From NCBI GenBank assembly GCA_902788095.1, contig CADAIT010000014.1, positions 1 to 58,989 of the forward strand: a stretch of 58,989 nt of DNA, given 5' to 3'. Made by a program: the position numbers and the translations under genes. Source of the stretch: an uncultured Bacteroidia bacterium (lineage in GTDB: Bacteria > Bacteroidota > Bacteroidia > Bacteroidales > UBA932). The notes beneath the pieces are model-generated. The model did not search any database. It had not been told where the DNA came from and saw only the letters and a program-made list of their open reading frames with translations. Numbering within the stretch: position 1 is the first letter of the stretch; every line of letters starts with the position of its first letter. This document shows, piece after piece, positions 17,769 to 27,703 of this stretch.

Positions 17769-20700
17769 TTAGAAGGACAAGTTGACGCCCAGCATGAAAC
17801 TCATGGGGGCAGGATAGGAGCAATAGTTCAGGCCCGGGGTGAATACGCCGCCGGCGAAGTCGATGTTATACCCCTTGTAGGCCGTAATCGTAGCCAGATT
17901 CTGGCCGGACAGGTAAAGACGTACGCCGCTGATGAATTTATTCTCGAACCACTTGGAAGGCATATTGTATCCCAACTCGACATTGGCTATCTTCCAATAA
18001 GTGCCGTCCTGAAGAATACGGGAGCTCAGCCAGTCATTGCTTACGGTACCGGTTCCCTGGAAAGTGACACGGGGAATCGTAGTGCTGGGATGTTCAGGAG
18101 TCCAGGCATTTACCAGATCCACGCTCTTGTTGCGGGGGCCATAAGAACTGTGAAGTTCCCGGTCCACCCAGTCAATCAGTTTATGCCCGCCTGCACCATA
18201 AGTTGCAATCGTCAGGTCAAAACCTTTATACTCGAAACGGGCGCTCAGACCGAACTGGACTTTGGGCATGCCGCTGCCCAGATAGGTCCGGTCATCCGCA
18301 TTGATGATGCCGTCGTTATTCAAATCCTTATAGGCCACGTCACCCGGCTTGGAACCATCCTGATAAACGAAGTTTCCAAGCTCGTTCACGTGATGATCCA
18401 CCTCATACTGGTTCTGGAAAATGCCCTCGTAAACATAGCCGTAAAAACGACCGACCTCCTGTCCGACCTCCGTGCGGAATTCACCGTCATCCTGCATGTT
18501 GGTCGTCAAGCCCAGGGAGGTGACGACGTTCTTCGGGAAAGTTATGTTTCCGGAAAACTCGTATTTGAACTCGTTTTTATAATTGCGATAGGTCGCACTC
18601 AATTCAAAACCGGAGTTCACCATGGTAGCGGCGTTCATCGTAACGGCGCCGTTGGTGGCACCGGCCTCGGCAGGTACGGGCACTGAGTAAAGCAGGTCCT
18701 CGGAAATGTTGCGATAGTAGTCCGCGTTGAACTCTAAAGCGCCCCCGAACATGGAGTAGTCCACACCCACGTCAAGGGATTTCTTCTTTTCCCAACGGAT
18801 GTACTCGTTCACGTAGTTGGAGATGGCGGAACCCGTTACCTTGTTGCCGCCGAAGCTGTAGGTGTAGTTGCCACGGGCCATGGTATCCATGAAGGCATAG
18901 TCGCCGATGTTCTCGTTACCCAGGATACCGTAGGAAGCACGGATCTTGAGGAGGCTCACCAGCTGCGGATCCACGTTGTTGGCGAAGAAGGGCTCCTTGT
19001 CGATTCTCCAACCCAGGGAGAAGGACGGGAACCAATCCCAGCGGTTCACGCTCAGACGGGAGGAACCGTCCCGGCGGACGGTTGCCTGGAAGAGGTAGCG
19101 GCCGTCGTAGTCGTAGTTGACACGGCCGATGATGGAGGCCAGGACGTGTTCGCTCTGGAAAGTGCTGGCATCACGCGTTTCCGCATTCCCGATCTGAAGG
19201 TAGTACGGTTCGGGGAAGTTGTTGCCCCAACCGTCCAGACGATGGTGCAATTCCCGCTGGAAGGTGAAACCGGCCACCGCGTTCAGGTGATGTTTGCCGA
19301 ACTTGCCGTCGTAGGTGAGGTAGTTTTCCACCAGGAAGTCGGAATAGTTCCGGTATGCCTGCGAGAGACGCTCGTTGCTCTTTGACACGGAATTTCTGTT
19401 GGACAGAATCCACGCGGGCGTGAAAATGAAGTCGCGGGCAAAGGTCTGGCTGTAAGAAAGGTTCAGGTTATAATCCAGCTTATGGTTGTCATTCTTGTGA
19501 CCGATCATATCCAGGATATCAACCGTAGCGCTGCCCGTCGCCACAACACGGTCAACGGTGGTATTACGTTGAATCAGCTGGTTGTAAAGGAGAGGGTTGG
19601 CCAGTCCGATATCGCCATGTACGGTGTCATAGAACGTGCCGAAGCCATAGCCGTCATACGAGAATTCGGAGGCACCGCCGACAATGCGGTCAAGGAACCA
19701 GGTACCTTCGTCGTATGCTTTGATGGACGGGGGCATGAACAGCGTCGTGGCCATAATGGGATACTGTGCGCCATACAAGCCCTGGACATATTCGTTGGCA
19801 TTGGATGCCGCCATGTTGTTCTGCTTGCTGTGAGAGTAAACGATACCCGTACGCAATTTGACGAATTTGATATCGAAGGTATTGTTCACACGCGCGGTAA
19901 AACGGTCGTAGTCCGGACCGGCGCCCTTCAACGTTCCTTTCTGGGAGAAATAGTCCAGGCCGACGTTGTAGGTACTGTTCTCACCGCCGCCCGACACATT
20001 CACATTGTGGTTGTGACGAATACCGGTTTTGAACATCTCGTTGAACCAGTCGGTATTTACGACTGCCGGATCCAGGTAATTGTCAGATCCCTTGATGTAG
20101 CCGGTAGGGATATTTGCCTCCAGACCGGCATTTGTGTATGCCGTACGGATATAGTCGCCATATTGGGCGGCATCCATCACTTTGTAAACGCCCTTGCGGA
20201 TTTGGTCCACACCCACATAACCGCGGTAGTCCACCTTCACGGGCTGATTCTTCTTACCGTTCTTGGTGGTGATGATGACCACGCCGTTAGCGGCACGGGA
20301 ACCATAGATGGCGGCTGCGGAAGCGTCCTTGAGCACCTGGATGGTCTCGATGTCGTTCGGGGAGAAGTCGCGGATGGTGGTACCCATGGGCACGCCGTCA
20401 ATCACATACAGGGGGCTGGTGTCACCGAAGCTGCCGATACCACGGATGCGGACGGCAGGGTCCGCACCAGGCTGACCGTCGGAAGTAATCTGCACGCCGG
20501 CCACCTTACCTTCCAGCATGGAGGAGATGTTGGAGTGGGACACTTTCTTCATTTCATCGGCATCCACGATGGCTACGGAACCGGTGAGGTCCACCTTTTT
20601 CTGGGAGCCGTAACCCACCACGACGACCTGGTCCAGGAGGGTGGTTTCCGTCTTCATGGTGATGGTACCCAAGTTGCCGTTGGGGCCCACGGTGAGCTCG

Positions 20701-20939
20701 ATGGTCTCGAAACCCACGGAAATGAACTGCAGCACGGCGCCTTCCGGTGCAGTGAGGGAGAAGTTGCCGTCGAAGTCGGCGGTAGTACCGGTGGTGGTGC
20801 CCTTCACGACGACGCCGGTGCCCAGCAGAGGCTCGCCGGTTTCGTCGACAACGGTACCCTTCACCGTCACGTTATTCTGCGCCAGGGCCGAGAAAGCCAC
20901 GACCAGGAGCATCGCTATAGTTGAGAATAATTTTTTCAT
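17769..20939 (-). CDS. SusC/RagA-family TonB-dependent outer-membrane transporter
   Basis: 1056 residues from MKKLFSTIAM. Order of parts: signal peptide (cleavage after ALAQ), carboxypeptidase-regulatory-like domain (about 22-105, GTVVDETGEPLLG...), TonB plug (about 115-230, with the SusC signature VLKDASAAAIYGSRAANGVVII), then a 22-strand barrel ending in an aromatic residue (LGVNLSF). It imports arabinan oligosaccharides with TonB energy and pairs with the SusD downstream. Its start lies about 20 bases after the upstream binding-protein gene. Confidence 0.96.
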   Translation of the reverse strand: MKKLFSTIAMLLVVAFSALAQNNVTVKGTVVDETGEPLLGTGVVVKGTTTGTTADFDGNFSLTAPEGAVLQFISVGFETIELTVGPNGNLGTITMKTETTLLDQVVVVGYGSQKKVDLTGSVAIVDADEMKKVSHSNISSMLEGKVAGVQITSDGQPGADPAVRIRGIGSFGDTSPLYVIDGVPMGTTIRDFSPNDIETIQVLKDASAAAIYGSRAANGVVIITTKNGKKNQPVKVDYRGYVGVDQIRKGVYKVMDAAQYGDYIRTAYTNAGLEANIPTGYIKGSDNYLDPAVVNTDWFNEMFKTGIRHNHNVNVSGGGENSTYNVGLDYFSQKGTLKGAGPDYDRFTARVNNTFDIKFVKLRTGIVYSHSKQNNMAASNANEYVQGLYGAQYPIMATTLFMPPSIKAYDEGTWFLDRIVGGASEFSYDGYGFGTFYDTVHGDIGLANPLLYNQLIQRNTTVDRVVATGSATVDILDMIGHKNDNHKLDYNLNLSYSQTFARDFIFTPAWILSNRNSVSKSNERLSQAYRNYSDFLVENYLTYDGKFGKHHLNAVAGFTFQRELHHRLDGWGNNFPEPYYLQIGNAETRDASTFQSEHVLASIIGRVNYDYDGRYLFQATVRRDGSSRLSVNRWDWFPSFSLGWRIDKEPFFANNVDPQLVSLLKIRASYGILGNENIGDYAFMDTMARGNYTYSFGGNKVTGSAISNYVNEYIRWEKKKSLDVGVDYSMFGGALEFNADYYRNISEDLLYSVPVPAEAGATNGAVTMNAATMVNSGFELSATYRNYKNEFKYEFSGNITFPKNVVTSLGLTTNMQDDGEFRTEVGQEVGRFYGYVYEGIFQNQYEVDHHVNELGNFVYQDGSKPGDVAYKDLNNDGIINADDRTYLGSGMPKVQFGLSARFEYKGFDLTIATYGAGGHKLIDWVDRELHSSYGPRNKSVDLVNAWTPEHPSTTIPRVTFQGTGTVSNDWLSSRILQDGTYWKIANVELGYNMPSKWFENKFISGVRLYLSGQNLATITAYKGYNIDFAGGVFTPGLNYCSYPAPMSFMLGVNLSF

Positions 20940-20958
20940 ATTCACTTATGGCTTTAGC

Positions 20959-23529
20959 TTATTCAAAAATCAGATAGGAGAAGTCCGCCGCAACAGTGTA
21001 ACGAAGCGTTGCACCCTTGTCAACAGCCAAACGCTCATAATATTGATAGTGAGTCGTCTCATTCGCATATGTCACATTGAGACGGGCATCGGCATAGCCT
21101 TCTCCACCATTAGTGACTGTAATACAAACTTTTGCATTCGGCATATTATCCTTGAAATCGGTACCTTCAAAATTCCAGTCGCAGCTGCATCCTATAACGT
21201 CAGGATTACCCCATGACGTACCACCATTCCACCAACCGGCATTATCCAGACGGAGCGTGTAATAATCGTAAGGTGAAGCCATTCCGCGAAGTTCCAGGAT
21301 AGGGCAATCCCAATTGTTTTGCCCGCGTGTCCCGCCAATGGTGTAAGCGATGGTCTGACTTTCGTAAGGGGCTACCGTCCATTCCTTTGACCAACCACCA
21401 TCAACAAAGCCCTTCGCGATATCGCCAACCTGGCCGGCAGCCTGTTTTTCCTGTTCGCTGACAGCAATTGTCAGCGTACCTTTGCAGGTAAAGACATTGT
21501 TGGCCGCGTCGGTATATTTTACCTCATAAGCATCCTCGACAGTGCCGACAGTGGCAGCAAAAACCGGCTTGTCAATAACAATCGTGCAAGAATTGCGATC
21601 CAACTCTTTCGTCGTATTGTCGGACATGGCAGCAGTAACTTTAACCGCTAAAGGAGACAAGGTTACAAAACCGGCATTGCCGATAACATAAGCCTTTGCC
21701 TCCGCCGAAATACCAGTAATGGTAGGGTCGGACGGATCAATCGGAGCATCAGCGACGAATTCCAAATAGGAAGCCTCTGTCACCAGTGCGAACTGGACAT
21801 CGTTGGCATCCACCGGAATTTTGTCGTAACGCTGGAAGTGGGTTTCCTCACCATCAGGATAAATTACATAGTAGCTGATGCTGGCATAAGTGCCATCGTT
21901 GGCAACTGTAATGTTGACAGTAGAACCATTCAGATGCTCGGCAAAGTAGGTTCCCTCGAAATTCCAGTTACTGGTGATATCGATACGGGCGGGATAATTG
22001 GCGCTCGCAGGATCTGTATCGCCCGTGGCGGCACCCCAGCACCAATGATCCATACGCACCACACCGTATTCGCTCAAATCGGCACGACGAAGGATGGTGC
22101 AAGGACTCTGGTAATTGGCTTCTCCTTTAGAATAAAGAGTAAAACCGATGGTCTGGCTTTCGCCGGGAGCGACAACCCAGTCACGCGTGAAGGTGGACCA
22201 CCAGCCGTTGCTGAAGTCCTTGGCGCCCACATTTTCTTCCTGGGCCGGGAGGGAACTGGCAGCAATCACAAGGTCGCCAGTCGTAGTCATGGCATCAGCG
22301 CCGCTGCCGTAAGTCACGGTAAAAGCGTTGGCATACGTGCCGGGCACTGCGTCATACACCACCTTGTCTTCCGTGAAGCTGACAGTGCAGTCGGAAGAGG
22401 AGATGGGGAGGGTGGAACCGCCGGAATAGACACCGGTGACACTGATGGCCGAAGGGCTCAGGGTAATGTACTTGCCGTTACCGACGACATAGGCCTTGGC
22501 GCTTGCAGTGATGCTCTCGAGCTCTGTGGTGATGGTCACCTTGGTGAAACCGGCCACCGGAGTACTGGCGACAGCACCGCTCTTGGTCTTGTTATAGGTA
22601 TAAAGGATAACGTCTTCGCCGGGGACGGAAGCAAAGGTCTCGGAAACCGAGAAAGCGACATCCTCAAGGGCGATGTCACCGGAAGTTCCGTCTTCGTAGG
22701 TAACCTTTGCAGCCAAAGTGGCGCCTTCAAGCACTTCTTCCAGTGGAGTACCCTGGCTCACGCTGGCCGGGAAACCGGTAATCGAAATGCTGGCGGGCTG
22801 CACCTCCGCAATCTCCGTAATCTTGGAGTTGATGAGATACGCCTTCTGCATGTCGAAGTGGGAAGAGTCCGTCGTAAGGAAAGCGTAGATGATGGAGTCG
22901 TTCAGGGGGAAGTTGTACGTCTTGCTCACAATGGAGCCATCCTTGGCCTGGGCTTCCACCGTTATGAACGTGACACCCAGGGGGGAGCGGTCAATCTCCA
23001 TCACCACATAAGCGCCGTCCATTTTCTCTTTGAAGTCCGCCCAGAAGGCGTCACCGTAGTCGGCCAGTTCCACATCGTCGATGTAGTTCTTGTCCAGAGC
23101 GATGTCCCAACCGGCGCCCCAACCGAAGTGGTCCGCGCGCAGTACGAGACGCTCTGCGTAATCGGAGTTGTCTTCCGTACTGTGACCGAGGGTGGTGGCA
23201 AAAACGAGGTTCCAGTTGTTCCAGGTCTCTACCTTGGCCCCATAGTTAATGAACTCCAGGTGGAGCAGACGACCGGCCGGAACCTCGAAGGACTGGCTCC
23301 AGTCTCCCCACCAGCCGGTGGAATTGTCTTCAGCACCGACCATGGCATGAGTGATGTCCACAAGCACGGTATCTCCCTGATTGCGGGCTTCCTTCTCTGC
23401 TTTGTACTCGGCAATTTTGTCGGCCAGGTCTTCGGGAGCGTTAATCGTGTAGGGCTCCAGGCCTGTACAGCCGACCACTCCGAAGAAAGCCGCGCACATT
23501 GCACCAAGCAATAATTTTTTGGCTTGCAT
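20959..23529 (-). CDS. Surface glycan-binding lipoprotein with three repeated binding modules
   Basis: 856 residues; the lipobox VVGC sits at about residue 21. No enzyme domain is visible. The protein has three related beta-rich modules (about 65-225, 445-605 and 700-856), each opening with an aromatic-rich GWW..(W/F)....(W/F) motif. The last two share V(A)P(G/Y)ESQTI and NWNFEGT(Y/D)F and all end in a (T/Y)..SYL.FE-like strand. Bacterial Ig-like linkers (ITGFPASVSQGTPLEE, SITASAKAYVVGNGKYITLSP, ISAEAKAYVIGNAGFVTLSP) separate them. Position immediately upstream of SusC is the usual place of a SusE/SGBP-type protein. Tandem aromatic modules suggest multivalent binding of arabinan at the cell surface. 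The function is inferred from context; I cannot name a CBM family. Confidence 0.8.
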   Translation of the reverse strand: MQAKKLLLGAMCAAFFGVVGCTGLEPYTINAPEDLADKIAEYKAEKEARNQGDTVLVDITHAMVGAEDNSTGWWGDWSQSFEVPAGRLLHLEFINYGAKVETWNNWNLVFATTLGHSTEDNSDYAERLVLRADHFGWGAGWDIALDKNYIDDVELADYGDAFWADFKEKMDGAYVVMEIDRSPLGVTFITVEAQAKDGSIVSKTYNFPLNDSIIYAFLTTDSSHFDMQKAYLINSKITEIAEVQPASISITGFPASVSQGTPLEEVLEGATLAAKVTYEDGTSGDIALEDVAFSVSETFASVPGEDVILYTYNKTKSGAVASTPVAGFTKVTITTELESITASAKAYVVGNGKYITLSPSAISVTGVYSGGSTLPISSSDCTVSFTEDKVVYDAVPGTYANAFTVTYGSGADAMTTTGDLVIAASSLPAQEENVGAKDFSNGWWSTFTRDWVVAPGESQTIGFTLYSKGEANYQSPCTILRRADLSEYGVVRMDHWCWGAATGDTDPASANYPARIDITSNWNFEGTYFAEHLNGSTVNITVANDGTYASISYYVIYPDGEETHFQRYDKIPVDANDVQFALVTEASYLEFVADAPIDPSDPTITGISAEAKAYVIGNAGFVTLSPLAVKVTAAMSDNTTKELDRNSCTIVIDKPVFAATVGTVEDAYEVKYTDAANNVFTCKGTLTIAVSEQEKQAAGQVGDIAKGFVDGGWSKEWTVAPYESQTIAYTIGGTRGQNNWDCPILELRGMASPYDYYTLRLDNAGWWNGGTSWGNPDVIGCSCDWNFEGTDFKDNMPNAKVCITVTNGGEGYADARLNVTYANETTHYQYYERLAVDKGATLRYTVAADFSYLIFE

Positions 23530-23568
23530 ACGTTTGTTGTTTTTGGTTAATAATTATTTCTGGTTTAG

Positions 23569-24609
23569 TTATAGTTTCACCACGGGCCAGCCGCCGGTCC
23601 AGTCGATGGGCCGCACCAGCAGATGGGCGTTGTACTTAATTTTCTTGTCGTAGGCGTGGAAGAACAGTTTGTCCCCCACCACGGCGCAGTGCCCTACGCC
23701 GGGGAACTGCTCGTTACCGCTGACCACAAGCGTTCCGCCGCCTTCCAGCAGTGATTTTCCCTCCTTGTCCACGTAAGGACCCATGACGTGTTTCGCGCGC
23801 CCGCACACTACCTTATAAGTACTTTTGGGGCCGCGGCAGCAAAGGTCATAGCTGGCAAAAAGGTAATACCATCCGTCATGCTTGACGATAAACGGAGCTT
23901 CCACGGCGCCGTTGCCCGGGTCGAAGGCCTTGCCGCGCGGGTCCGCCTTGATGGCGTCGTCCGTGGTGGAGGTATCCTCCGCCGTACCTTCCGGGCGCTC
24001 GCAGAGCGGATACCATACCTGCGGTTCCGCCGGACGGGTCAGCGTGCTGTCCAGCTGCACCAGTTTGAGGCCGCCCCAGAAGGAGCCGAAGCTGAGCCAG
24101 GCGCTGCCGTCATCGTCTATGAAAAGGTTGGGGTCGATGGCATTCCAATTGTCCCGGCCGCCCCAGGAGCGTACCACACAGCCCTTGTCCTCCCACTTGT
24201 AGTCCGGAGAGGCGGGATTGAGGGTTTTATTCACCGCAACGCCGATGGCGCTGTCGTTCTTGCCGAAAGAAGAGCAGGAATAGTACAAGTAATACAGACC
24301 GTCGTGGAAAGCAATGTCCGGGGCCCAGGTATGGCCACGATAGCCGGGAACGCTCTCCAGCGCCCACTGCGGCGGAGTGTCAAACACCTGACCGCCGAAT
24401 TTCCAGTTTTTCTGGTCTTTGGAAGTGAAGAAATGTACGCCGAAACCCGTGGAATACAGATACCACGTACCCTCGCACTGGATAGCTGCAGGATCATGTG
24501 CCGGCGGCTCCGAAGGACGGAATTTGGGCATACGGCCGCCCGGCTGTGCACAGGCGCTGCAAAGGGTGATGAAAAGGGCCGCGGAGGCCAGGAAATGTTT
24601 CAGTGTCAT
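23569..24609 (-). CDS. GH43 endo-1,5-alpha-L-arabinanase-like enzyme
   Basis: 346 residues, a single five-bladed propeller, with an N-terminal signal peptide and a likely lipobox (CSAC). The GH43 triad is visible: an Asp in PAHDPAAIQ, an Asp in AIDPNLFIDDDG and a Glu in AVEAPFIVKHDG. The motif SFWGGLKLVQLD is typical of GH43 endo-arabinanases (subfamily 5-like). It is the first gene of the PUL operon and has its own -7 box. With the second, larger GH43 it would depolymerise the arabinan backbone. Confidence 0.9.
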   Translation of the reverse strand: MTLKHFLASAALFITLCSACAQPGGRMPKFRPSEPPAHDPAAIQCEGTWYLYSTGFGVHFFTSKDQKNWKFGGQVFDTPPQWALESVPGYRGHTWAPDIAFHDGLYYLYYSCSSFGKNDSAIGVAVNKTLNPASPDYKWEDKGCVVRSWGGRDNWNAIDPNLFIDDDGSAWLSFGSFWGGLKLVQLDSTLTRPAEPQVWYPLCERPEGTAEDTSTTDDAIKADPRGKAFDPGNGAVEAPFIVKHDGWYYLFASYDLCCRGPKSTYKVVCGRAKHVMGPYVDKEGKSLLEGGGTLVVSGNEQFPGVGHCAVVGDKLFFHAYDKKIKYNAHLLVRPIDWTGGWPVVKL

Positions 24610-24630
24610 TTACAAATGGTTAACCACTGG

Positions 24631-24638
24631 CAAAGATA
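24631..24638 (-). promoter_or_regulatory. -7 box of the arabinan PUL operon
   Basis: TATCTTTG on the minus strand lies 21 bases before the ATG at 24609. The site recognised by the locus regulator should lie just upstream, in 24640-24730, although that stretch also holds the 3' end of the regulator gene's transcript. Confidence 0.65.
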
Positions 24639-24730
24639 GACACTATCCCGGCCCGAAAGGGGTATAAAAAAACATTTCGGGTGGATTTTTGAACAAGCCC
24701 GCCTCTTTCCGCATCCGGCGGAAAAGCGCG

Positions 24731-27652
24731 TCAAGCGTTCTTGCCCACAGCGCTTGGGGCTATGCCGAATTCCTTGGTGAAGCAGCGGGTGAAGTATTTG
24801 GGATCGTTGAAGCCCACTTCGTAGGCCACTTCCGCAACCGTGGCGTCGGTTCCGCTTTCCAGCATTTCCTTGGCCACCGCCAGCCGGTACGTACGGATAA
24901 AATGTCCGATGGACTGGCCGAAAGCATCCTGCAGCTTATTGTTGAGCAGCGTTTTGCTCACGCCCATGGCCTGACAGAACGCATTCACGTCCAAATCCGG
25001 ATTCTTATACATGGTACGGAGAACATCCAGCGCCTTTTCACGGAAAGGATTGTCCTGAGGGGCAGCCTGGCTCTCCGGCGAGAACAGCATTTTCCGCGAG
25101 GCCAATTCCTCGTTCTGATGTGCCAGCACCTCGTTTTGCCGGCGCAGTTCCTCCGCCTTCCGTTCCACCAGGCGCTTTTGGGCGAAGATTTCGCGGGTGC
25201 GCAGTTCCACCGTCTGTTCCAGTTCCTCCTGCCTGCGCCGCAGCGAGCGTGTGCGCAACAGGATGGCCAGCCAGCCCAGCAGCAGCGCCGCGGAAATCAC
25301 CAGGAGATAGAACCACCAGGTCCGGTAAAAATACCGGTGCACCAAGACCGGGAGCATAATGCTGCCGGTCACATTCCCATACGGGTCCACGGCGCGCACC
25401 TTGAAGGTGAAACGCCCGCCGGGCAAGGTGCTGTATTTCGCGTCTCCCTGCCCCGCCGGCAGCGACGTCCACGTTTTGTCGAAGCCCTCCAGCTTGTACT
25501 GGAAATGCGTCCGGCTGCCGCTCAGTCCCAAAATGGAGAAACAGAAACGAATGGAACGGTCCCGTTCGTGCAGGCGCAGTTCCCGGAGAAAAGGGTCCCG
25601 GTATTCCACATCGCCTACGCTCACCCGGGTCAGGCGCAAGGGGTCCACCGCCGTCTGCTCATGGAAACGGTCGGGGTTCAGGACGATAATCCCTCCCGCA
25701 TAACCAAAGTACAACATCCCGTCGTTCCCCTGAAACGCATTGTTCCAATGGAAAACATCTCCCGGCAGGCCGTCGGCACGGAAAAACGGAACGACGGCGC
25801 CGTTCTGGGGAGAAATCCTGTTGAGGCCGTGCACCGTGCTTGCCCATACATTGCCACGGGCATCCGCGCAAATCCCTCTTACCTGATCGCTGGACAGGCC
25901 CTGGGCCGACGAATACCCCTGAAAACGCCACCCGTCCCCCGTCTCCACGGCCCGGTACACGCCGCCGCCGTTGCTGCCTATCCAAATCGTGCCGTCCGGC
26001 GCCTCCGCGATGCAGCAAACTTTGTCCTCCACCTGCAGCTCCGGATCGTCCAGTTTGGTGGCATAATGCCGATAGGAGAACGTCCCGTCGGCCTTTCGCC
26101 CATTCAGGTCAAAGACGAACAAGCCCTGCTGGCTGCCCACCCACAGGTTTCCTTTTTGGTCGATGCAGGAGCCGATGCAGCCGGAAACCGCCTCCTTCGT
26201 AGCCTGCACGTACGTACGCGTACACGCGTCATATTGGAAGATACCCTGGTTGGAACCCACCCAGAGCAGGCCGTTGCGCTTGTCGTATTCCAGCAGCCCC
26301 ACGAAATCCGTCAGGGTACCATGGGCCGGCAGATGCGACAGAACGGTATGGGGTTTGTCCGCCCGCACGACATCTATGCCGCCTCCCCAGGTTCCCACGT
26401 ACAGGGTATTGTCCGGCCCGGGACGCAAGGCGCTTACGCTGTTGTGCGAAAGTCCGCCCTGGTTATGCGTCAGGCGGGTGAAGTGGCGTTGGCCCGGCTC
26501 GCGGACATTCAGCCCGCCTTCCACCAGCCCTACCCACAGGCGGCCGCCGGGCTCCTGCCAGATAGAATTCACCCCACCCTCCGGCAGGCCTTCGCTCCTT
26601 CCCAGGCTGGTAAAACTCAGCTGCTGCGGGAAAATCACTCTCCAGCCGTCATTCTCCGTAGCCACCAGCAAACCGTTCGGCTGCGCCTTCATCCCGTTGA
26701 TTACGTCCTCGCCGAAGTGCGTGAAATTATCGCTCAGCGGATTGTAGATATTCAGGCCGTGCAGTGTTGAAGCAAGTAACTGACCGTCAGGAATTTTGGC
26801 CAGACCAGTCACAAAATTCTGCGTAAGCGAACGCGGGTCCGCGGGATTGTGTGCATAGTGCTTCCACCCGCCGGAAACCCGGTGCAGCACATACAGGCCG
26901 TTTTCCGAGGAAATCCACACCTGCGAACCGTCCGGGAGATAATCGGACACATAGGTTCCCGCACCCAAGTCCAGCGTGGTTTCCAGCGGACGGGCCGCCA
27001 GCGTTTCCCCGGACACGACCATCTTATGAAGCCGCCCTTCCAGCGTCAGCCATACACTGCCGTCCCCGTCCACATCCTTGAAGACAAAATTGACGGGAAC
27101 AAGGCCGGGATGCCTGAACGACAGGACCTTCTCCACCGCGCCGTCAGCGTCAAACGACAGACGGTATAACTTGTCCGAGAACTTGGCCCACAGCCCCCCG
27201 GCGGCATCAACAGTCACATACGAGCAGCAGATATTCTCTTCCAGCTCGGGGATGGGGACTTCGAGCGCCGCCGTTTTGAGATGCTTCAAATCCAGGACAT
27301 CCAGGCCCCCTTCGGAGGCCACCCAAAGCCGGTTGAATCCGTCCTCCGCCACAGTCCGCACAAAATTGCTTTTGACGGACGGAACGGTGGAATAGGAAAA
27401 ACAGAGCTGCTCGGAGCCGTCAAAGCGGCACAGCCCTCCGCCGCCTGTGGCAATCCAGAGGAAGCCGGCACTGTCAATGAACAGGTCATCCACATAATTA
27501 CTGGGCATTCCTTTTTCCATGTTTACCACAGAAATGCTATATTTGTCCTCGAAATCGCCTTGTGCCGCAGAAAGAGCCGGTACAAGGAGCAGAAAAAGTG
27601 CAGAAAGAGCAATTGATTTTACACCCGTATTGTTCATTTGTCCACCATTCAT
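24731..27652 (-). CDS. Membrane-spanning propeller sensor/AraC regulator without kinase domain
   Basis: 973 residues. After a signal peptide, residues about 35-640 contain repeated two-component-regulator propeller blades (FLWIATGGGGLCRFDG, RLWVASEGGLDVLD, TIWIGSNGGGVYR). A Y_Y_Y domain follows (FQYKLEGFDKTWTSL ... FTFKVRAVDPYGN, about 690-760), then one membrane helix (WWFYLLVISAALLLGWLAIL), a long coiled coil (about 790-850) and a C-terminal AraC-type HTH (VAEVAYEVGFNDPKYFTRCF). The histidine kinase and receiver domains of the usual hybrid two-component regulator are absent; only about 90 residues separate the membrane helix from the HTH region. It lies upstream of the PUL on the same strand, so it is the probable arabinan regulator, acting from the membrane without phosphotransfer. 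Confidence 0.9.
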   Translation of the reverse strand: MNGGQMNNTGVKSIALSALFLLLVPALSAAQGDFEDKYSISVVNMEKGMPSNYVDDLFIDSAGFLWIATGGGGLCRFDGSEQLCFSYSTVPSVKSNFVRTVAEDGFNRLWVASEGGLDVLDLKHLKTAALEVPIPELEENICCSYVTVDAAGGLWAKFSDKLYRLSFDADGAVEKVLSFRHPGLVPVNFVFKDVDGDGSVWLTLEGRLHKMVVSGETLAARPLETTLDLGAGTYVSDYLPDGSQVWISSENGLYVLHRVSGGWKHYAHNPADPRSLTQNFVTGLAKIPDGQLLASTLHGLNIYNPLSDNFTHFGEDVINGMKAQPNGLLVATENDGWRVIFPQQLSFTSLGRSEGLPEGGVNSIWQEPGGRLWVGLVEGGLNVREPGQRHFTRLTHNQGGLSHNSVSALRPGPDNTLYVGTWGGGIDVVRADKPHTVLSHLPAHGTLTDFVGLLEYDKRNGLLWVGSNQGIFQYDACTRTYVQATKEAVSGCIGSCIDQKGNLWVGSQQGLFVFDLNGRKADGTFSYRHYATKLDDPELQVEDKVCCIAEAPDGTIWIGSNGGGVYRAVETGDGWRFQGYSSAQGLSSDQVRGICADARGNVWASTVHGLNRISPQNGAVVPFFRADGLPGDVFHWNNAFQGNDGMLYFGYAGGIIVLNPDRFHEQTAVDPLRLTRVSVGDVEYRDPFLRELRLHERDRSIRFCFSILGLSGSRTHFQYKLEGFDKTWTSLPAGQGDAKYSTLPGGRFTFKVRAVDPYGNVTGSIMLPVLVHRYFYRTWWFYLLVISAALLLGWLAILLRTRSLRRRQEELEQTVELRTREIFAQKRLVERKAEELRRQNEVLAHQNEELASRKMLFSPESQAAPQDNPFREKALDVLRTMYKNPDLDVNAFCQAMGVSKTLLNNKLQDAFGQSIGHFIRTYRLAVAKEMLESGTDATVAEVAYEVGFNDPKYFTRCFTKEFGIAPSAVGKNA

Positions 27653-27656
27653 GCCG

Positions 27657-27664
27657 CAAAAATA
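27657..27664 (-). promoter_or_regulatory. -7 box of the PUL regulator (predicted leaderless)
   Basis: TATTTTTG on the minus strand is followed by 4 bases (CGGC) and the ATG at 27652. It forms a perfect palindrome with the divergent box at 27667-27674 (CAAAAATA-TG-TATTTTTG). Confidence 0.6.
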
Positions 27665-27666
27665 TG

Positions 27667-27674
27667 TATTTTTG
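27667..27674 (+). promoter_or_regulatory. -7 box of the GH51-mutarotase operon
   Basis: TATTTTTG lies 29 bases before the ATG at 27704. The two divergent boxes are only 2 bases apart, so RNA polymerase cannot occupy both promoters at once. Confidence 0.6.
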
Positions 27675-27703
27675 ACAAAAATAAAAACTGGTAACCCGTT
27701 TAT

